DNA from: Motacilla alba alba
Lineage: Eukaryota > Chordata > Aves > Passeriformes > Motacillidae
Length of the DNA: 64,000 nt
Direction of reading: 5' to 3'
Assembly: GCF_015832195.1 (NCBI RefSeq)
Contig: NC_052046.1
Span: 16,918,161 to 16,982,160, forward strand
Shown: piece by piece, positions 52,874 through 64,000 of the stretch
Layout: each line of letters opens with the position of its first letter
Position numbering within the stretch: position 1 is the first letter of the stretch
Notes under the pieces: generated by a model
Told to the model about the DNA's origin: nothing
The model's database searches: none
What the model saw: the letters and a program-made list of their open reading frames with translations, nothing else
Program-made: the position numbers and the translations under genes

Positions 52874-55800
52874 CTGAAAAAAACACAAAAATAAAGGTGG
52901 ATTTCATGAACATGAGAGCTTTAAAATATTATCCTGCAGCAATGTCCCTGGCATTATGAATACTTTGCAAAATCCTTTGGAAAATCCTATGTTTGCAGAA
53001 ACTCAGTAAATTACCTCCAATTACCTAGCTGCAAAATTTCTACCAAATTAGGGCATAAGTCATATCTGTTTTCTAATAGTTTTAAGCATAAGGCTGGTGA
53101 GTTGACTTCAGTTTCCAGTTCTGACTGTAACACTCACTCCTGTGTGACACAGGACCAAGCAACACATCCTCAATAACTACAGCAGTAAATTAAGCTCCCC
53201 TGCAGCTATTCTCTGGCTGAGGCCAGCTGGCATGGAATAGCCTGGTGTGTGCCACTAAACTCTCTTACCCTCCAAAAATAGGTAAAAGATACTCAGTTTG
53301 TCAGCTGGAAACAGTCCTTGGCTGAGTCTGATTCCTAAGCTGTGACTGAAGTTGTTTGGCACAGCTAGCTGGCCAGGAACACAGTGTGCAGTCCATTGCC
53401 CTCCTGTTTGACCGGGAAAGGAGTGAAGTTGCAATGTACAGGACCTCTGACACCTTTAAGTTTGCTAGGCATATGTAGACATAGTCGTCTTTATAAAACG
53501 TATGGGTCAGAAACTTGCCTGTTTAAAACACAGAAGCATTTACAGCTGTTTTGATTCACTCGTGATCACTTAGATGCTATAATTACTTCTGAAGACCCCT
53601 TTCAAATGAAACCCTGTGTGACCACCCCATGGAGTATTACTCGTAGTGTCCCTGATCTGCTAACAGTGACAGACCTCTGAGGACAGAAGTAACTGGGAAA
53701 CTTTTGTGAGGGTGAAAAACACTGTTTGCTTCCATGCAGTGGATATGTCATCCTGGCTGGGATTAAGTCAAGCAGTTAAACATTGAGGCAGCAGAAAAAT
53801 TGGGACCAAAGGCAAGTGGGGAAGAGAAAAGGGGAGGAGGAACTGATGCAAATAAGCTATCTGAGAAGGTTTGGAATATAGGCTAGATACAGGAAAAAGC
53901 AAGCACACTCATTATTTTGGCACTCTCAGTAATAAATAGAAGAAGGAAAGGCCAAAGAGCACAACCATGTAGAAAAACACAAAAATATCAGGGCCAATTG
54001 ATCTTGTAAGAGGGGTTTTTTTTAGATTATTTTAAATATGATATAAGCTGCAGAAGTTTGCTTTAATCTAACTTTCTCTAAGCAGAGAAAGGGAGAAAGA
54101 TAAATCTTGTATTAAGACAGCAATATTAAGATTAAGCTCTATACAGCTTAATATAACAGAAGAAAATAAAAAATTGCGCACAAATTGCAATTAGACAAGA
54201 AATTATATCTGAAGACCTTTAGGTGATAAAATATAAAATATCCCAATAGACCTAGAATTAAATCTCTGGGGTTTTGGGGGGTTCTTTTCTTCTACACATT
54301 TGTATTTATTTTGGTTTGTGTTCCTTTTAGAGTAAACATCATTCAGTCAAATGTACTTCAGTATCACAGGTGCGAAAAAAGGTATTAATCCCACCTCTAC
54401 AAACTTCAGTGATCTTTCCTTCGTGTATCAAAAACACTCCAGGTTGTCAAACTCCCTTTTTTTACAATTTTTATTTTAATTCTGGACAGATCTATTACAA
54501 GCTTCAGACATAAATGTAAAGGAAATAAATTATTCCAGTGGTACTGTGACAAATGACTACAATAAAACATTTAATAAAACTGTTCACTCACAGCTGAAAA
54601 CATATAAAGCTCTGGCCTCATGGGTAGAAAGAAATGCTGTTTTTACTATGCATTAGCTAACACTAGTAAATGCAATGTAGCGAAATCCTGAACTGACATG
54701 CAAACCCTAGCACAGCCTCCTGCTGCACAGGTGATGTGCTGCTAGTACATGCAACAGTTGCGAAGTATTTCAAAATGTTTTCAGCATGTGTTGCCACTCG
54801 CCTAATTCCTTGCCAGGTGTTAAGGAATAAGGAAAATAAACCTACCTTGTGTTGTTAATGGTTTGCACAGCTCCACCAAAGTACCCACCACTCACACACA
54901 GAGTGGTAGAAGATCATGTGCAAGGTGTTTTCTGCTAAAATCAACTGTCCCACAAAGTCTTACCTGTGTGTGAAGATATTTTTCGCCGATTTGGAGGCTT
55001 TGAAGCAGGCAGTTGAAAAAACGGGAATTTCAGACACTTCCCTGTTACTCTGTCACAGATGCCAGAGGGACAGTTGCAGGTTTTCCTGCATTCCATTCCA
55101 TAGCTACCATAGGGACACTCTGGAAAAAAAAAATAGCAAAGCAGTTCTCAGTGATCTAACTCAGCTGCTGTCTTAATAAATAGCTGGTCAGCTTGAAAGT
55201 GGAAAACCTTTGAGCGGAGGTCAGCTAGACCTTAGCTATAGGATTTCAGCATGCTGACTGCTTTTTTACAGTATTTTCTAGTATTAACAAATCTTGACAC
55301 ACTTTACACACATAATTTCATTTCTTGTAACTTATTTACAATGTGCTACTGGTAATCCTTCTCTGAAACACTCCTAGATTTAAGTGCACTCTTACATTAA
55401 ATTGCCTTACTTAAAGACAGTATGAATATGTGAATGAATATGAATACAAATTATAGAAGATTCAGTTAAAGGACTAGCACTGAATTTAGAAAAGAAGATG
55501 ACTCCAGAAGTTCCCTGAACTCACTATGTGGTTCATTATGATATTATCTGACTTTCATGACCATTGATATTTAGAGCTGCAATCTGATGCTGGTGCAGAG
55601 CTGCTGTGGCCTGGGCCAGCAGTCTGGGAGGAGGATGCAGCCTGACCCTGAGGAGCTATCCAGCAAACTCATCATCCACCTGGAGATGCTACTGGGACCT
55701 GGAGAGTAGCCTCCCACCCACACCTTCTCAGACAGCCAGGTTCTGCCCTCCCATGGCAGACAGACAACTCACCTGCATCTCCAGCCTAAAGAGTGAGTAT

Positions 55801-58800
55801 ACCTTAAAGAGGCCTCTGGCACTAAGGCAACTACCTGGCTGTGTTGCATCTGGTCACATAATGCCCCAATTCAAACCTCACATCCCTGAGCAAGCTTGAG
55901 GAGGAGCACTACAAAGCAGTTGCTAGGATGGGAACAAATGTTTTCCAAAGAAAATTAAGTCAGGTACAAGAGATTTTCCCTATCCCATAGCTGACACATA
56001 TCACGTGCTGGGTCATGTAACTTCCCAGAGGGTTTAAACTAGGGACTACAGCCCTTGTCTTCCTCTGCCTTGCAGTTGAATAGGATACCTTCCCAAAACC
56101 ATTACCAAAGAGGCAGAGACTGGGAAAATCCATGTCTAGTACGTCCTTTCCAAACCCACAAACAGGTGATCATTCCCAGGAGAGGTTTGAGATATCCCGG
56201 GAGAAAGGCCTTTATGTTCAGACTGTCCTGGCCAACCCAAGGTACATGGTCACCTTAATGGCCAGGTCTGGAGAGTTTCTGATACACCTCCAAAGGGCAA
56301 ATGAATGACTATTCAGGGCTGGGCCAAGGAACCATCTAGTCCAGGCCTCCACAATACACTTAGGAAAGGTGGCCAGAATAAGCACAAATAATACCTCTCT
56401 CCTCATTTTGTCTCTCCTTTTCAGCTATGAGACTGCCTCATCCAGACATAGTTTCTTTGTGTAAAACACCCCACAATAAAATCACCCTATTCAGTTTGTT
56501 CAGTCTCCTCTTGAGTGAATGCAAACTTATAGCTTTGCCATACAGCCTAAGTAGTATGAAAATCAAGCTATTGCACTATGGTTATATAGTTATAGTGTAG
56601 CCAGCATTTTACTGTTCTCTGTGTATCAAATGGATTTATAGATTTATTGTTATGAATGAAAAGCCCTGGAAGATCAACCAGTTCCCTGAGATGGACTGCA
56701 CAGCCAATCACTCCAGCATGGAGAATCTTCCTAGGCTTCAGCACACTCCCCTTCCCAAGAATGACTCTTTGATATGCTGCTAGTCCATATAAAACAAAAA
56801 CAAAATCCCACCCAAGTAGAGCTGTTCTTGTGTGCATATCCTCCCTGGAAGATTAGCAAAGAGCATGCACTACATGGAGCATCAATCTGCCTGCTACAGG
56901 TGCTCAGCCTGGAGAAGTGGGATGCAAAGCTGTGCACAACAGCATAGAAACAAGTCTGAGCCCAAAGCACTTGGCTCTGTATGGAATAATCCTGGCATTG
57001 ATGCTGCTTTTTAGATTTCTTGAAACTGAGATCTGAGTAAATTTGTCTTTTAGATGGTTTTTGTTTAACAGGATCCTGCTCCTAAATAAATTGCCGATAG
57101 CTGCCAGTGGTTTAATGGAAGCAAGGACACCAAAAAATATTTTGCTTTGGGCCATAACGACATTGCTATTGATGATAGTACAATGCACCCTACTAATAAT
57201 AAAAGTATAAAAAAATTGTTCTGGAATATATGCTGCCCATTTTAGAAAGAAGAAATTGAAAAACAGAGAGTTCAGCTCATTTTTCCAGAAGTTCAAAGTA
57301 AATTGGCAACAGGAAGCCAGAGAGAATTTAGCCATCCTGCATCTGCCAGTTATTACAAACATGGAAGTTATTGAAATGAGTGAGTGACCTGGTATCATGG
57401 CTGCGCATGGATATATAAAATAACAATATCTGGCCCCAGAGAGAGATTGTGCTATCTCAGAGCTGAGATGAAGAAAGAAAAAGAATTCAAACTTACATCT
57501 ATATTATTTAATGGAACTAAATATATGGGGAATAGAAGCTTTAAACACCAATTTAAATTCAAAGTCAAGATATGGCTTTACTGAAATTAATGAGAGTTTT
57601 TCCACTGACTGATTGGGAAAAAACCCAAATGTATTACTTTGCATTTTCTACAGAGCACCCAAGATTCAGCTATGGGGATTCAGGTCTCAAGTCCCATAAT
57701 ATTTCTTTTCTCCTATTCAAAGGGTGCTATTACAAAGAAACTCCTATGAGGAAAGCGAAAAGTACACACTAATTCAAAACAATTGTTAATGGAATTTTAG
57801 GCAGTATCATGCACTGTGGTGATTTTTAATAAACTGAATATGAGTCAATTATCTCAGTAAAATATTTTTCTGGTGTTTGCACCAAAGATATAATCTTTAT
57901 GTGTAAGTTCTACTCATTTGCAATAAAGTACTTTTTTGGGTTTCACACTCAACATGCACATGAGTTTATTTTGAATAAGGTAAATAATTGTGTGTTGTAT
58001 GTGAATCAGCCAAAGTGATTTTTGCAGCATCAGGTCCTAAGTCATTACTTTAACTGAGTCTATTAATACTCCTGATATTTAACTGCCAAGACATTCCCAC
58101 TTTTAAGGAAGTTATTCTAAGGCTTATCTGTATCTACTTACTAAAGTGGTACACAAACACAGCAAAACCCACAATCATGCTTTGGAAACTCTTTTTTTAA
58201 AATAGTTTATTTTTTAGAAAATTTGCCCTACTTCTTATGAATATAATATCTTGCCACCCTTTAAAGATTCCCCTGTTTAAATAGAATGAAAAATACCTCC
58301 TAAATGAAAAATGTGATTATAGCCTCTGACTAAAGAAATCAGCATGCAACATACCTGGAATAAACTGCATGCAGTGCCTGGCTGCTCATCTCACAGTCAG
58401 CTTCTGTTCTGTTATTGCCATCCTTCAGGCAGGAGGGTTTCTGTTTGCCTCCCCTGACCACATCCCTAGTATGACTGAACACCTCAAAGGCAGGACCAAA
58501 TTAAAGAGGACAAAGTCTTCAGGCACTCAGGCTGGGCTGCTTTCTCCACTCCCCAGACCCCAGTGTGAGCACTTGGTCCCTGGGCAGGCAGCCGGTAGTG
58601 CCAGTGCCATCACCCCCAGCCATGTGCAGCTGTGACAGGGACCCTGTGACAAGGTTGGACTTGCAGGATTAAAGTCTTTATTATTTATAGAAAGCCACCC
58701 AGCAAATTAACAGAAAGAACAGGACTAGTGCCTGGGTGTCTCAAGCTCCAACCAAAAATCTCATCTCCAAGCAAACCCTGTCGGTATTTCCTCACATAAC

Positions 58801-59309
58801 CCCAGGTATAAACAATATCATCACATTAATAAACCTGCCCCAGTACATGTAATGCCTTCTAATGACAGCAGGTATTTTTTCCCTTTCTCCTTGGCTAAGG
58901 GATGAGCTGTAAAAATCCCATTTTACTCCTTTCAAGCAAGAGGCAAATTCTGCATGTATGTTGCTGTCAAATTGCCACAGTGGGTGCATACAAAGTGAAC
59001 ATCATTACCTTTGCAGATACCAAATTCATCACCAAAGTCATCCTCCTCAGTGTAAAACTGGCACTTCAGCCCAGGACCACACTTGACACCATCCATACCC
59101 GAGACAGTACGATAGCAAGTCTCCCCCAGAGCAGCTGCACAGACTCTGCAGCAGCCACAGTCATCCAGCACTGTTCGCTTACAGCGCGCGGTGCTTTTGC
59201 ATGCATTACTGTCACAGGGATCAGGGCAATCTACTGCGTATTTCGCACTCCAAGCAGCTCCAGCAGGCACAGGCATCAGGAGGAGTGTGAGGAACAGGAA
59301 GCCCTTCAT
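52773..59309 (-). CDS. ESM1: ESM1 (endocan), complete, three coding exons joined
   Basis: Coding exons: 59309-59009 (301 nt), 55119-54964 (156 nt), 52873-52773 (101 nt including TGA). They total 558 nt, 185 residues; human ESM1 has 184. Residues 1-19 form a signal peptide ending before Ala-Trp-Ser. About residues 25-100 form the cysteine-rich IGFBP-type N domain with the signature RCKRTVLDDCGCCRVCAA. Residues 101-132 hold further paired cysteines, then the phenylalanine-rich KFPFFQ. The C-terminal tail has Ser158-Gly-Asp-Gly, matching the dermatan sulfate attachment serine of human endocan (Ser137 of the mature protein), and ends SPVMKWLNPR. Endocan is a secreted proteoglycan of activated endothelium that binds LFA-1 and growth factors; this is known from mammals and inferred here. 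Intron phases are both 1. No damage is seen. Confidence 0.97.
52874..54963. other. ESM1 intron 2
   Basis: 2090 bp, phase 1, GT-AG on the minus strand. Nothing else recognised. Confidence 0.9.
54964..55119 (-). CDS. ESM1: ESM1 exon 2: distal cysteine cluster and Phe-rich segment
   Basis: Residues 101-152 plus flanking split codons (156 nt). The acceptor has a long T tract ending CCAG; the donor is ACAG|GTAAGA. The translation runs CPYGSYGMECRKTCNCPSGI, then a GKCLKFPFFQ motif. The following linker (PASKPPNRRKISSHT) is more basic than the human one. A plus-strand open frame over the same bases is an antisense shadow. Confidence 0.95.
55120..59008. other. ESM1 intron 1
   Basis: 3889 bp, phase 1. 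The part at 55.6-56.4 kb is richer in G and C and looks like old dispersed-repeat sequence, but I cannot assign it to a family. A 164-codon minus-strand open frame at 56904-57398 has no protein-like pattern. Confidence 0.85.
59009..59309 (-). CDS. ESM1: ESM1 exon 1: signal peptide and IGFBP-type domain
   Basis: Residues 1-100 plus one base; donor AAAG|GTAATG, phase 1. I start at 59309 (MKGFLFLTLLL) because it aligns with the mammalian start and gives a normal signal peptide. An in-frame ATG eight codons upstream (59333) has a slightly stronger context and could add eight residues. The exon holds nearly all the IGFBP-domain cysteines and closes with GDEFGICK, exactly where the human first exon ends. 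Confidence 0.96.
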
Positions 59310-59442
59310 GTCTTGCAGGGGTAAATGCTCCATCCCAGAGAGCAGGTCTCAGTGCTCAGCCTGCTGGTGCCTCTTGCCGAGGGAAGCAGCGGTACAGAAT
59401 CCAAAGTGGTAGCTGCACACATCAGCCTACAAGTTTATGAGC

Positions 59443-59450
59443 TTTATAAA
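59443..59450 (-). promoter_or_regulatory. TATA box of ESM1
   Basis: On the minus strand the sequence reads ACTTTATAAAGC, a good TATA element about 135 bp before the ATG. This predicts a transcription start near 59415 and a 5' UTR of about 105 nt. No CpG island is present, which fits an inducible, cell-type-restricted gene. Confidence 0.65.
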
Positions 59451-59459
59451 GTGTGTTGC

Positions 59460-62400
59460 CCACATGTTGCACCGTCGTCAGCTTCCTCAATCCGGCAGCG
59501 CTGCTCCTGCCAGCCTCCCTTGTTTCAGTTTATGAAATCCAGGATGAAGGTTGGATTAGCACTCTGCTGCCATCCAGGAATTGAAAAGCCTGAGCTGATG
59601 TAATCTGTTATGTTTAGTTGGTTGTTTTGCATGAGGACTAAAAACTCTCTCACATCCGTTTCAAATGCTCAAGGACGTCTGCCAAGAGTAAAAAAAAAAA
59701 AGGTAAAAAAACAATCAACCCTGAGGAGGTTGCATACCTTCCTGCAGGACAGGGATTGCTCTGACACTGGGCACACTGCTGACAGGAGAGCTCTGCCTTG
59801 CTATCACAGCATGCATGCCGAGAAGAAAATCACGCTGAATCATCTTACTGCTGAAAGAATAATCTTTATTAGAATAAATCTTTGCCATACTCGTTTAGGG
59901 GATATGGACGGTTATTTTGGGGAATTAAATGAGATCATATCATTTAATAGCCTAGCTCAGATGTTTTAGTAGTTTTTTCTGCCTGCGTTGAAACAGTACT
60001 TTTTAATCAGTATTTAAGTGGAGGTGAATTAAACTTTCCATTCAAAGATTACTGCTAGAACTAAAAACTAGAAAAGTCAGAAAAAAAAAATCACTTTGTG
60101 GTATCTTCCACAGGAAGTTCAGGAGAATGAGCAGTGTGCTGCCCCAGCTTCACAACCAAAGGGGAAATCCCCATCCATCATCAGCACTGTCTGCATAGCA
60201 TTAACATAGATCCAGGGGGCTGATTCTTCTCCCTCTACACCACTTCTATTCTGACAAACTCTATGGGGTGCTCTGATGTTGCTCTTCAATTAAATTGATA
60301 TAAATAAACAGAAAACAAATCTCAGCTTCCCCTGTCTCCTCCCTTAGACTTTATCCTGCCAGAGCCTTGACAAGAAACAGCAAACAAATGAAGTCCAGTG
60401 AAGCTGATGAGCCACTGGAGAGACGAAAAATTCGGCATTAAAAAAAATCTACAGGAAAGGAAAAAAGGAATAAAGCTAGCCATAAATAAACCTCTGAATA
60501 CCAAAAGTTGTTGCCAGTGAAGTTAGTGGGAACCAAAGCAAACTGAACTATGTATGACCAGCTTGTCATTTGGGAATCCTGTGTCTCAAGTGGGCTAAGG
60601 ACACTGCCAGTAGGCTGCCAAATAAAACAAAGGACTAGACTAGAAATACAGGAGAGCAGGAAAGCTTTTTTCTTCATGAGCACAAATGTGAATTGATAAA
60701 CCCAAAACCAAAATGCTTAACTCTTCTGTCTTGTGAAGATGGGAAAAACCAACATACTGTATGCTTCATTTGGGTAAGGTGTTATTATGCTTGGGGAGGG
60801 ACTGGCCTTGTATGTTTAACACTTGTCAAAAGTCAATGTAAAAAAAAAAAAAAAAGTAAAAAATTAAAGTGTTAGGTTGAGGTCTCATGCAAACCAAGGA
60901 AGTACTATTGGTAAGCATGACCTGACAGCAATTAGCTCAATTAGTAGTAAACAGCTTTATCTTCAAAATGCAAAGCAACTATCCTCTAAGAAGTGAAAGG
61001 ATTACTCCTAAGATGGAAATGAAAATTGCAGCAAAAACCAGAGAAGAACACAAGTTTAAGGTTATAATGAGGAGATCAACTAAAAATGTATGTCCTACCA
61101 CTGACTCCATGACAACTGAACTAATGCAGAAGTCTGTTTAAAAAAAACAACAACCCAGTTTTTCTTCCTTAGTCCTCAGGTCAGCAGAATACTGTAAACC
61201 ACTGTCCATGTCTGCTGGCATAGAATTGACAAAAACTGACACTAGTTTATATTTGTAGGTCAGGCTATAACCTGTGAGGCTGAGGAACCAGTGTAAATCC
61301 CTCTGGGGAACCCCTCATATGGGAGAGAGATGCTAAATATTCAATCAGAGAACCAGGGAAACACAGCTAAGGTCAGAAACCCTCTCAATACCCGGGCCAG
61401 ATCTGCTCCTAAGGGTGAAATACTCAAAAAAAGAGCTTTGCACACTTGGTGCATCACAGGTCTGCAGCAGTAAGGAGCAGGAAAGCTCACCCCTTAAGTT
61501 AATTCACACCTGCACTTCAAACTCATACCTGCTTGCTCACTCAGAGGAAATAACAGATGATGTGTAGTGTGCAGACCCATCCATACGTACATTTAGCCTG
61601 GTATTAACTACCAGCTGGTAAAATCCTATTCTGTAAATATTTATAGGAAATGCTCCTTGTCTGAAACACCAAACAAGATCTGAAAGGGGACATGTCACAT
61701 TTGGGTTTCTCACAGAAAAATGTCCTAGAGAGATGATAAATAAAAAAATTACACACACATGTGGTGAGGAAAAGAAATCGTAAAAGGAATCAGCACACTC
61801 CCCTAGCAACTAGCCAATATTATTTGGAATAAGATGGAAACTGTATCCAATGCTTGGAGCTAGAGGCCAAAGTAAATTATCACAATGGATTAAAAAAATA
61901 TGTGTAATGGAAGAAAACAATATGAACAGATAAATATCTGGATTATATATGAGTATCATGAAATAAGGATATTATGATCTTCCACACTGTCCATTGATTA
62001 AATAGTGAAATAAATCCAGTGTCACTCTCTTTGCTTTTAATGTTTCTCTATTGTTTTACCTGTTGAATCCATTAAGCTTTCCTTTCCAGTAAAAAGTTTA
62101 ATCTGTAAAACCCTGAACTAAGCTCTTCGATGAAAATTGATGCAACAGGAATTAACAAAGCTTCCCCAGATATCAACAGCAGCAAATTTGCCACTATTAT
62201 TTAACTTGTGGTATAAATATATTTCAAAGGTGGAAGACATTCTGGATCAGAACAGAGCTATTTTTTTTCCAAATTTACAGCACAAATTGTCTTTTTGCCA
62301 GCTTACATCATAATTATATCACCATATATAATGTTTGGCACTCCTGCTAGAAGCAGAAAAGGTTTCAACCCTAGGGTTCCATGCTTTACAGGGAACCAAC

Positions 62401-64000
62401 AATCCAATATCAGTGAGTTGTGTTTCCAGCAGAATACTTCCGAGAACCATTTCTGCATTTCTCTTGTAAATAATCTATTTATCAAGTAAAAACAGCCTGT
62501 GGGACTGTCTTGAGGTTACATTTATGTCCTGTGAAATGTATGATCCCACCTGTTAAAAATCTCCATGAAGCAGCAATGTTCATGATACATGATTAGTCTA
62601 TGCTGGTATATGGGCACAGTCTCCTCACTAGGTTAATAGGCTTTGTTCATTTTAATATTTAGAAAGAGAAATATTCACCTTCAGTCTTCTGAATTTAAGC
62701 GTTCTGGCCACTGTTGCTATCCAGTCTTTTGAATGTATAAAGTTGGGATAAGCAGGAAGCACTAATATCTCTTTAAACATAGGAAAATATTTAATGCATA
62801 ACCCCTGTTGCTCATTTCTAGAAGACAGTCCCTAAACTAAAAATATGTTACCACATATTCCTGAACAATCCAACCTTTTCCTAGGCTTCCTTTTCAAAAA
62901 GTCGTAAGCACAATGCTATATGAGATGCAAAAATTCAAAGGGAAACACCGAAAGGAAGCTGAGCTGCAAAGTCCAAAATGAAAAGCCAGAAATAGGAAGT
63001 AAGAGATAAGAATCAGGAAAGTGAGATAGCGGCAAGGACTCCCCTTTGTATGATTTCTTTTCTTGTATCTTTTCAATGAATTGCTAATTAGTCTTTGTTT
63101 CAGCTGTATCATAGCAACTCCACTCTGGTAAAAATAGGTGCTTTGGGACATTTCCTACTTGCTTGAAGGCAAGAGATGTTTAGATGCTTTCTCCAGGCAG
63201 ACCAGGTGCTATGCAGAAAACTGGGTAGGCACAAACTGCAGGAGCTACCATAGAAATGACTGGATATGCTGGGTTACCTGCAGAGAGCCTCAGGAATGAG
63301 AGCCACAGCTTCTTTGGAGTGCAGCAAAAATATGACCATGTGCCCATATGTCCACATGCAAATATGGGATGTGTTCAGCCTGGGAGCTGCTAGCCAAACC
63401 TACTGCATATGATTTATGCTTTCTGAGTTTGCCATTGAAATGGAGCCTGTCAGGTCTGTGCTGCTTACTGAGCCCATGTGGCACAGTCCTGTGCTTCCAT
63501 GGACTCCAGTCACAGCTGGCTCTGGCTGCAGGACCTCTGCTCTGTGTGGCCTCTTCACAGAACAGGTATTCCCAGTGATTTTACAATCACTGTAATAATC
63601 TGCACAGCAGAAATCTCTGGCTTTCTCTCAATTCAGTCACAAATCAAGTGAAATAGTTCTTCTATGCTTGGAGAAGGTGTTCAAGAGGCAAAAAAAACAG
63701 TCACAGAGAGGTGTAAAAGTTCTACTACATGGCATGACTACAAGGGTCAATTTTTTTCCATGGCAGGAAAGTCTGGGTTTGTCACACCCAATAAATATGT
63801 AGTTGATTTAAATAGGGAAACATGATTTAAAAATACATTGTGACTCTGTTATGCAGAAAACTTTTTTAATGCTTTCAAGACATCTACATTTCCAGACGAA
63901 GAAAGGTCTTTCAGTGCCTAAGACCTTCAAGATCTGTACTAGGGAGTTTCAGAAAAGTATGAGAAAGTCACATACCTTTTCTATACATCAGGAAGTCTGC
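59460..64000. other. Upstream flank of ESM1
   Basis: About 4.5 kb beyond the ESM1 TATA box. It has A-rich runs (59690, 60841) and only short open frames. No exon of a neighbouring gene is recognised. Inducible enhancers of ESM1 could lie here but none can be named. Confidence 0.65.

Noticed and set aside
54916..55176. 86-codon plus-strand open frame with several cysteines
   Set aside because: Antisense to ESM1 exon 2, which explains the composition.
56904..57398. 164-codon minus-strand open frame in ESM1 intron 1
   Set aside because: Composition follows AT-rich intron DNA; no recognisable motif, and it would need to be an unrelated gene nested in the intron without support.
60690..60856. 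Possible retrocopy ending in a 16-A run
   Set aside because: No coding likeness upstream of the A run and no flanking duplication; similar A runs occur at 4337, 19611 and 48170.

Overview
The window reads as nuclear DNA from a bird. Genes are split by GT-AG introns, there is a CpG island, and the intergenic DNA is littered with truncated CR1 retroposons, several ending in the TTCTATGATTCTAT-type tail typical of avian CR1. Long conserved coding blocks match two vertebrate extracellular-matrix genes, both on the minus strand. ESM1 lies on chromosome Z in birds as far as I recall, so a Z origin is plausible but is not shown by the sequence. || Layout: (1) 1-18447, minus strand: the 5' two thirds of a CSPG4/NG2-like transmembrane proteoglycan gene. 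I resolve six coding exons (signal peptide; N-terminal half of laminin G 1; a 3561-nt exon with the rest of laminin G 1, laminin G 2 and about eight CSPG repeats; then three shorter CSPG-repeat exons). The gene leaves the window to the left before its remaining repeats, membrane segment and cytoplasmic tail. Its first exon sits in a CpG island at about 18.0-18.65 kb. (2) About 18.9-52.3 kb: roughly 33 kb with no coding sequence I can support. It holds CR1 fragments in both orientations, one degenerate repeat at 46.3-47.4 kb that may derive from an endogenous retroviral element, a striking 22-bp perfect hairpin, and small tandem duplications. (3) 52.3-59.4 kb, minus strand: complete ESM1 (endocan), three coding exons, 185 residues, with a TATA box and a candidate poly(A) signal. 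(4) 59.45-64.0 kb: DNA upstream of ESM1 with nothing I can assign. || Both genes encode secreted or cell-surface proteoglycan-type proteins linked in mammals to vascular and growth-factor biology, and they are arranged head to tail. ESM1 keeps its glycosaminoglycan-attachment Ser-Gly-Asp-Gly. The CSPG4-like protein does not keep the Ser-Gly at the position matching the mammalian CSPG4 chondroitin sulfate site. I found no CRISPR array, rRNA, tRNA or clearly new system; the most interesting items are the CSPG4-like paralogue itself, its lost attachment site, and the hairpin at 21.6 kb.
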